Source of the DNA: Isohypsibius dastychi
Taxonomy: Eukaryota > Tardigrada > Eutardigrada > Parachela > Isohypsibiidae
Length of the DNA stretch: 10,918 bases
Assembly (NCBI GenBank): GCA_034696485.1
Contig: JAQIWT010001408.1
Location: 1 to 10,918, forward strand
Direction: 5' to 3'
Both the position numbers and the translations under genes were made by a program. Of this stretch, positions 6,988 to 10,918 are shown piece after piece. Position 1 is the stretch's first letter. The number at the start of each line of letters is the position of its first letter. Below the pieces are notes generated by a model. The model ran no database searches and was not told the origin of the DNA. It saw only the letters and a list, made by a program, of their open reading frames with translations.

Positions 6988-9672
6988 TTACCAAACCCCG
7001 TTCCTATGGACGGGGTTCATTGCAGATCTCTCCGGGCAGTTGTATGCCCGAGCGAATTCTGGCATATTGGATATGGGTCCGTTGACACGGAATCGACCAG
7101 GACTATGGCTGCTGGTCAGCAGATGAAGGCGTTCTGTTTTTGGTCGGACCTTCTCGCACCACGTCTATTCAAACACAAAGTTTTGGAACATCACCGGTTT
7201 TCGTACGGAATATAGCCACTCACTTGACCGAAGGACAAGAAAAACAGCTGCTCGGCCGTAAAGTTTTCAAAACCAGGAAGAATGGACTCTTGTTTTTGTA
7301 ATCGTGATCTGTACAACTTATAACCCTGCAACCATTTTTTTTGTTATGGCCAGCGTTGAGTTTTCGGATATTGTGGGGCTTACATTGTAAGCTGCTTTCA
7401 GTCCGCCGTTATCTGCAATGTTCTCACCCAGTGTTAGTTCGCCATTCACACTGCCAGTTGAAATGGTGTAGTTCCCGTACTGATATCTCAAGCTCTCGGC
7501 AAGTTCCAGATATTTATGAAATGTTTCGTCTGACCACGCTTGGTCACGCAGCAATCCTTGATCATCGAACTTTGCTCCTTTTCATAGAAAGGATAGACGT
7601 CAGAAGGTTGTTGTTAGATTGTTCGTGGTTCTTTCGTACCTTGATCGTCAAAGCCATGTGTGGTTTCATGGCCAATTACGAAACCGATTTTACCGTAGTT
7701 GACGTATTGGGGATAGTCGGGGTCGAAGAAAGGTGGACGAAGAATATCAGCGAGGACATCTTGGAATAACAGGGAGAAAAATCAGAATTGATTTTCTCAA
7801 ACATGTATGTGTTTTCATCTCTCTTACCGATTCTGTTCGCAGTTGAATCGTAGAATGCGTTGACCGATGTAACGTCTTGATAGTTTCTTATGGGATGGTA
7901 TCTCACATTTGCTTCTGTAAGTCTCTGCAAGTTTTCCAGGTTTCGAAATTTCTTAGCTGCCAGCGTGGAATCAAAGAACGACTTTTGTATTTCCAGCTAA
8001 GTAACACCTTGCATTGTATAAACATGCATTTGTGAGGAGATTTTCACTGACTTTTTCGTAATGCTTATCGATGTCGCTGAGGTTAGATTTGAGGATATTG
8101 TTGTATGCGATGTTGGGCACCATTTGATCGAGGTTGTTGAACGCAGAGGTCAATGTGGCATTTTCCATCCAATCCGCCTGGCGTAGCAGCTGACGAAATC
8201 CGTCCATAATGTCTTTGGTCATCATGGCTGCCTAAAAATTCATCGCTATTGAGGCAAGTTAGCACGCTCAAGGAGGCTGGCGGCAGTATGGTTGGGCGTT
8301 TTGACTTCACCGAAAGTTTTGTTCTTCAATCTGTTTGGTATCAGCTCTATTACAGTATTTGGGTTGTCTGTAGATTGCATGGCCCGCTTAAAAGTTAACC
8401 TACGGAGCACGGGACAACTCCATACCCGATCACACAAGGATACCCCCCCCCCCCCCTCCCTAGGCCAAGTCTTTTGACATTGGCTAAAGTGATATGCAAA
8501 GTACTTATGAGCAGCGTGGCGACGATGCCACGATGACCGACGCTGTCGGATCTTTTCAGATAACTCAGTTTTTGGTTCTTTGTGGTCTGCAAATTTTGTA
8601 CACGCACATTTCATCCCGGGAATCCAAATTTTGGCGGGTTATCCTGCTGCTTTTAAAGGTTGTTTTTGAAAGCTTGAATTAAAGTTACTTGCTTCCCTTC
8701 AAATGTTTTCTCACCTTTTCCTTAAGCGTTTCTGGAACTGCATCTCGAACATAAATTGCTCCAACTGCAACCGGTAGTACGGCGATGGTATGTTCAGCGC
8801 ATTTCTCCGCAGTCGGGGTTTGGGGAAGTTTGATCTGGCCTATTGTTCTCTGTTTATGGGCTGACTGAGCATCACGATAGTCTTTGGACAAATACTGGAT
8901 GGATTCCCCGATAACTCTCCATCCAATGTAGTTAGCCAACTTCTGGTTGCCGAAAGGGACCTTTTCCAGACCCCAGAGGATCTCATCCAGTTTGTTGAAA
9001 TATTCAACACTGGCTATCGTCACTTTCGTATGCGGTGTGATTAACCAATCCAACCCGACTGATTTCACCGTTCTTTGGACGTATTTCAACAAATTGCGAC
9101 CGAGAATTGAACGAGAAAGTATCGTTTTCTGGAAGTCTTCCAGAGAGATATTTTGGTAACGGGTGAGTGAACGAAGCTCAACGCTGTTTAATTTGGACTG
9201 AAAAAAATTCGTTTGAAACATACCGTGAATAAATTAGTGTGATAGTTTGATTTCCGGTTGGTGAACTCTACCAGTGCGAGACTGTTTCCTAATTCCACAA
9301 TATCTTTAATCATTTCCTCTTCATCTTTTGGATCAACGGGTACTCTGCTTTCTCGCTTTAACAGATCTGTAGTATTCCTGATGTATTCGTAATAACTGTC
9401 CATGTACATTTCTTTGTTTTCGCTCCGAAGAACATCGACTCCCGTCCAGGTTTCCGGCTCGTCAAAGTGTAGGCTGTTGATGGAGGGATCCCACAAATTT
9501 TTATCGACCACCATTGAAAATAACGGCTGGTTCAGGTGGGCGCGATTTTCGATGAGTGTTTCAGTAAAATCGAATTTTGCGCTGTTCCAGCCTGGAGTGA
9601 TCAATGGCCATCCGCCAAGAAGCGAATCCAAGAATTTCAGGACTGGTTGACCTTTTTCTTTTTCTATGGAAT
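6988..9672 (-). CDS. M13 family zinc metallopeptidase (neprilysin-like), 5'-truncated, eight exons
   Basis: Exons 9672..9224, 9197..8715, 8231..8052, 7951..7828, 7759..7640, 7577..7384, 7325..7224 and 7164..6988 join with matching phases into about 608 residues. Neprilysins are type II membrane or secreted endopeptidases that cleave small peptides. Visible landmarks in order: LGGWP; the substrate-binding VNAFY (7850-7864); the zinc site [12 protein letters not shown] (HExxH at 7656-7670); the second zinc-ligand motif GENIAD (7411-7428); LPGF...[18 protein letters not shown]; the [10 protein letters not shown] substrate-binding segment; AYNC...MNP...VW at the C-terminus. All catalytic residues are present, so the domain looks functional. 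Missing are the cytoplasmic tail, membrane anchor and first ~100-150 residues. Odd points: a 26-nt intron, loss of both cysteines of the C-terminal disulfide, and no exon upstream of 9672 that fits. The Lys-Cys codons just upstream of 9672 match the conserved SC position but follow an in-frame TAA with no acceptor between. Confidence 0.92.
8232..8714 (-). other. large intron of the neprilysin-like gene (483 nt)
   Basis: The donor AAAAG|GTGAGA and the acceptor TGAATTTTTAG|GCAGCC are both phase 0. They join LKEK to [12 protein letters not shown], as expected for the helix after the NAVG..YV segment of M13 proteins. It is several times longer than the other introns of the gene (26-100 nt) and contains a poly(C) tract. 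Open frames inside it have no family resemblance. Confidence 0.85.
8443..8456. repeat. 14-nt poly(C) tract in an intron
   Basis: Fourteen C followed by TCCC lie in the 483-nt intron of the neprilysin-like gene. The tract may be part of an insertion that enlarged the intron. Confidence 0.95.
9198..9223 (-). other. 26-nt intron of the neprilysin-like gene
   Basis: On the minus strand the donor reads CACG|GTATGT and the acceptor TTTTTTTCAG|TCC, 26 nt from GT to AG. Both flanking exons are open and in phase 0 (NYHTNLFT before, [11 protein letters not shown] after), and both match the M13 family. Because 26 is not a multiple of three, read-through gives [11 protein letters not shown] then a stop. 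A nearly pure T run precedes the AG, and there is hardly room for a separate branch point. Confidence 0.8.
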
Positions 9673-9787
9673 CTGTAACTCCACATTTGGTTTTGAAAAT
9701 GGAACGGTAAGTGATACGTTACACAATTTCGAAACTATTGAGCCAATAATGGAGCAAAGTTTTGAGAAATTCAGCTTCATAAGAACC

Positions 9788-9818
9788 TCATTCATTCATT
9801 CATTCATTCATTCATTCA
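9788..9818. repeat. (TCAT)n tetranucleotide microsatellite
   Basis: Thirty-one bases of TCAT repeated 7.75 times, perfect throughout. It lies in the 171-nt gap between the last EPS8-like exon and the first visible neprilysin exon, where a rearrangement or assembly breakpoint would have to be. Confidence 0.95.
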
Positions 9819-9843
9819 GTCAAGAATGTGTTTTAATTTTTAC

Positions 9844-10892
9844 CCCGTTTTCGAAGTCGATAATGACTATCCAGTTGGTTTCGACTTTGAGGTACATTCT
9901 TTGTGTCCAGATGCCGCTTGACTTCTCCATTTGACGAAGCCGCGCAATTCCATCTTTTGGATAAACAAGCTCTATCATGATTATTGCCTTTATTGCTCGA
10001 GTCAAGTTGTTTTACGAGAAGATCATAAATCGCTTTCTCACCGTAGCTTTCCCCGACCGTAAAGGTCGCCAGATGATCGACAGTGTAAAGCGCCGAATCT
10101 TCCGATGCGTTACCAACGTAATCTGAAAAATCCAGTCGTAAATTCGGCACGACGCAAGCGATGTCTGTGATCATTGTTTTCTTCAATTGATAATTGTGTT
10201 CTTTATTCAGTTCACAAGACAGTGCGTAAGTGATAAGCTTCTGACTTTATGAATATTTATTTATTGAATAACATACAAAGTTTAAAAGATACGGCAATGC
10301 GATTAGAATAATTGACGTGGGATATGAGATTACTCAACAACAATAGCTATCATCCAAAGTGGGGAGGATGTGACAACTTAATTGAAGTGCTGGCTCTTGA
10401 ATACGTACAGGGCTCGTACTTCCTTGATGAACTACCAACCCAATCGGCATTCAGGACAGTTAACAGAATCGATACAGATATTGAAACAGAGGGATCTCAA
10501 AAAAATCTTGTTTCAATCAAAAGTGTGAGTTTTGCGATCCAAATTTTGAATGAAACTAAATCGTTTTTGATTTCGTGATGGCAGAGATGATATATTCGAG
10601 GAAATCAGTGATTTTGGCGAAAAATGCAATATCTAAAACAAACGATTTATGACACGAAAACATCCAACTATTTTTGCAGCTTAAACAGTGTTAAATCTGA
10701 GATTAACATTTCGACTAGCCCTGATTTTCCTCGAATACTTTATTCCACTATTTTACCTGGAGGTGTTAATCCATTCTGGTGGTGTCCGTTGGTGTTTATC
10801 GACCGATTATCTTTAAATCCATTCTTGACCTGTCCATTTCGAACATCCGTTTTCCTGGGAAGTCGGCCTTGTTGGCCATCGATTCTGTGCAT
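9844..10892 (-). CDS. EPS8-like protein, first three exons only (N-terminus and part of PTB domain)
   Basis: Exons 10892..10757, 10122..10042 and 9971..9844 give 115 residues with consistent phases 1, 1 and 0. The ATG at 10892 follows an in-frame TGA four codons upstream. Residues 1-45 are Gly/Asn-rich and polar. Then ALYTVDHLATFTVGESYEL, DGIARLRQMEKSSGIWTQRM and WIVIIDFENG match the first half of the PTB domain of EPS8 proteins. EPS8 is a cytoplasmic adaptor that caps and bundles actin and couples receptor signalling to Rac. Twelve residues separate TF from DGI, as in vertebrate EPS8, which fixes the acceptor at GATAG|AG rather than the later AAAG|AT. The rest of the PTB, the SH3 and the C-terminal effector region are absent: within 172 bp the same strand becomes neprilysin. 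The last donor, GGG|GTAAAA, is weak; read-through adds a few residues and stops. Confidence 0.75.
10123..10756 (-). other. first intron of the EPS8-like gene (634 nt)
   Basis: The donor CTCCAG|GTAAAA and the acceptor GGATTTTTCAG|AT are both phase 1 and create Asp at the junction (TPP-D-YVGN). An 88-codon plus-strand open frame inside has no recognisable motif. I looked here for missing N-terminal neprilysin exons (membrane anchor, CxxFF.Y.CG motif) and saw none. Confidence 0.65.
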
Positions 10893-10918
10893 CTTCTTTC
10901 CTCAGTCCAGCAAACCCT

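Noticed and set aside
6994-7017. Inverted repeat AACCCCGT...ACGGGGTT
   Set aside because: It lies within the last codons of the neprilysin-like gene and is short; codon content explains it adequately.
7928-8010. A ~26-nt intron near 8000 joining LYNAR to the next neprilysin exon
   Set aside because: The phase is wrong. Donor AAA|GTCAGT at 8051 with acceptor CTAAG|AAA at 7952 is phase 0 on both sides and gives the family's usual spacing to VNAFY.
8246-8682. Several open frames on both strands within the 483-nt neprilysin intron
   Set aside because: They overlap one another, span a poly(C) tract and have no recognisable domain; the flanking splice sites and phases explain the region as an intron.
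10312-10578. 88-codon plus-strand open frame
   Set aside because: No motif or family resemblance, and it falls inside the first intron of the EPS8-like gene on the other strand.
1-10918. tRNA, rRNA, CRISPR arrays, bacterial promoters or ribosome binding sites
   Set aside because: No tRNA B-box with matching arms, no rRNA-like stretch and no spacer-repeat array was seen; the genes are spliced and eukaryotic.

Overview
The window is eukaryotic, and probably a small-genome invertebrate animal. Every protein-coding gene is broken by GT...AG introns, mostly 58-200 nt, with AATAAA-type signals shortly after the stops. The recognisable families (an EPS8-type PTB domain, an M13 neprilysin, a SWIM/MULE protein) are typical of metazoans. 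Very short introns, roughly balanced base composition and an M13 peptidase would suit a helminth, perhaps a whipworm-like nematode. That placement is inference from gene architecture only.

Layout, left to right. (1) 440-2873, minus strand: a complete MULE-type transposase or ZSWIM3-like gene, two exons, 751 codons, with the DDE residues and SWIM zinc ligands present. (2) 2874-4761: about 1.9 kb without a supportable gene, holding G tracts, a four-copy 19-bp tandem repeat and nested palindromes. (3) 4762-5570, minus: the last two exons of a small ubiquitin-like protein with two C-terminal membrane segments. (4) 5571-6144: non-coding, with a dense cluster of GTTAC/GTAAC sites and a 16-nt C tract. 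(5) 6145-6685, plus: the last two exons of an unrecognised helical protein whose stop codon lies inside an AATAAA signal. (6) 6988-9672, minus: eight exons of an M13 zinc metallopeptidase, catalytic domain complete, N-terminal part absent. (7) 9844-10892, minus: the first three exons of an EPS8-like gene, covering the start and about half of the PTB domain, then nothing recognisable of EPS8.

The most interesting points are in (6) and (7). The EPS8-like gene is cut off inside its PTB domain, and within 172 bp the same strand runs into a neprilysin that lacks its signal-anchor and first ectodomain exons. The visible splice phases do not allow a simple in-frame join. The neprilysin also carries a 26-nt GT...AG intron that must be removed to keep frame, and it has lost both partners of the disulfide that normally ties the terminal CxxW to the core. 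Exon boundaries were worked out by hand from splice consensus, phase arithmetic and family knowledge; no alignment or expression data were available.
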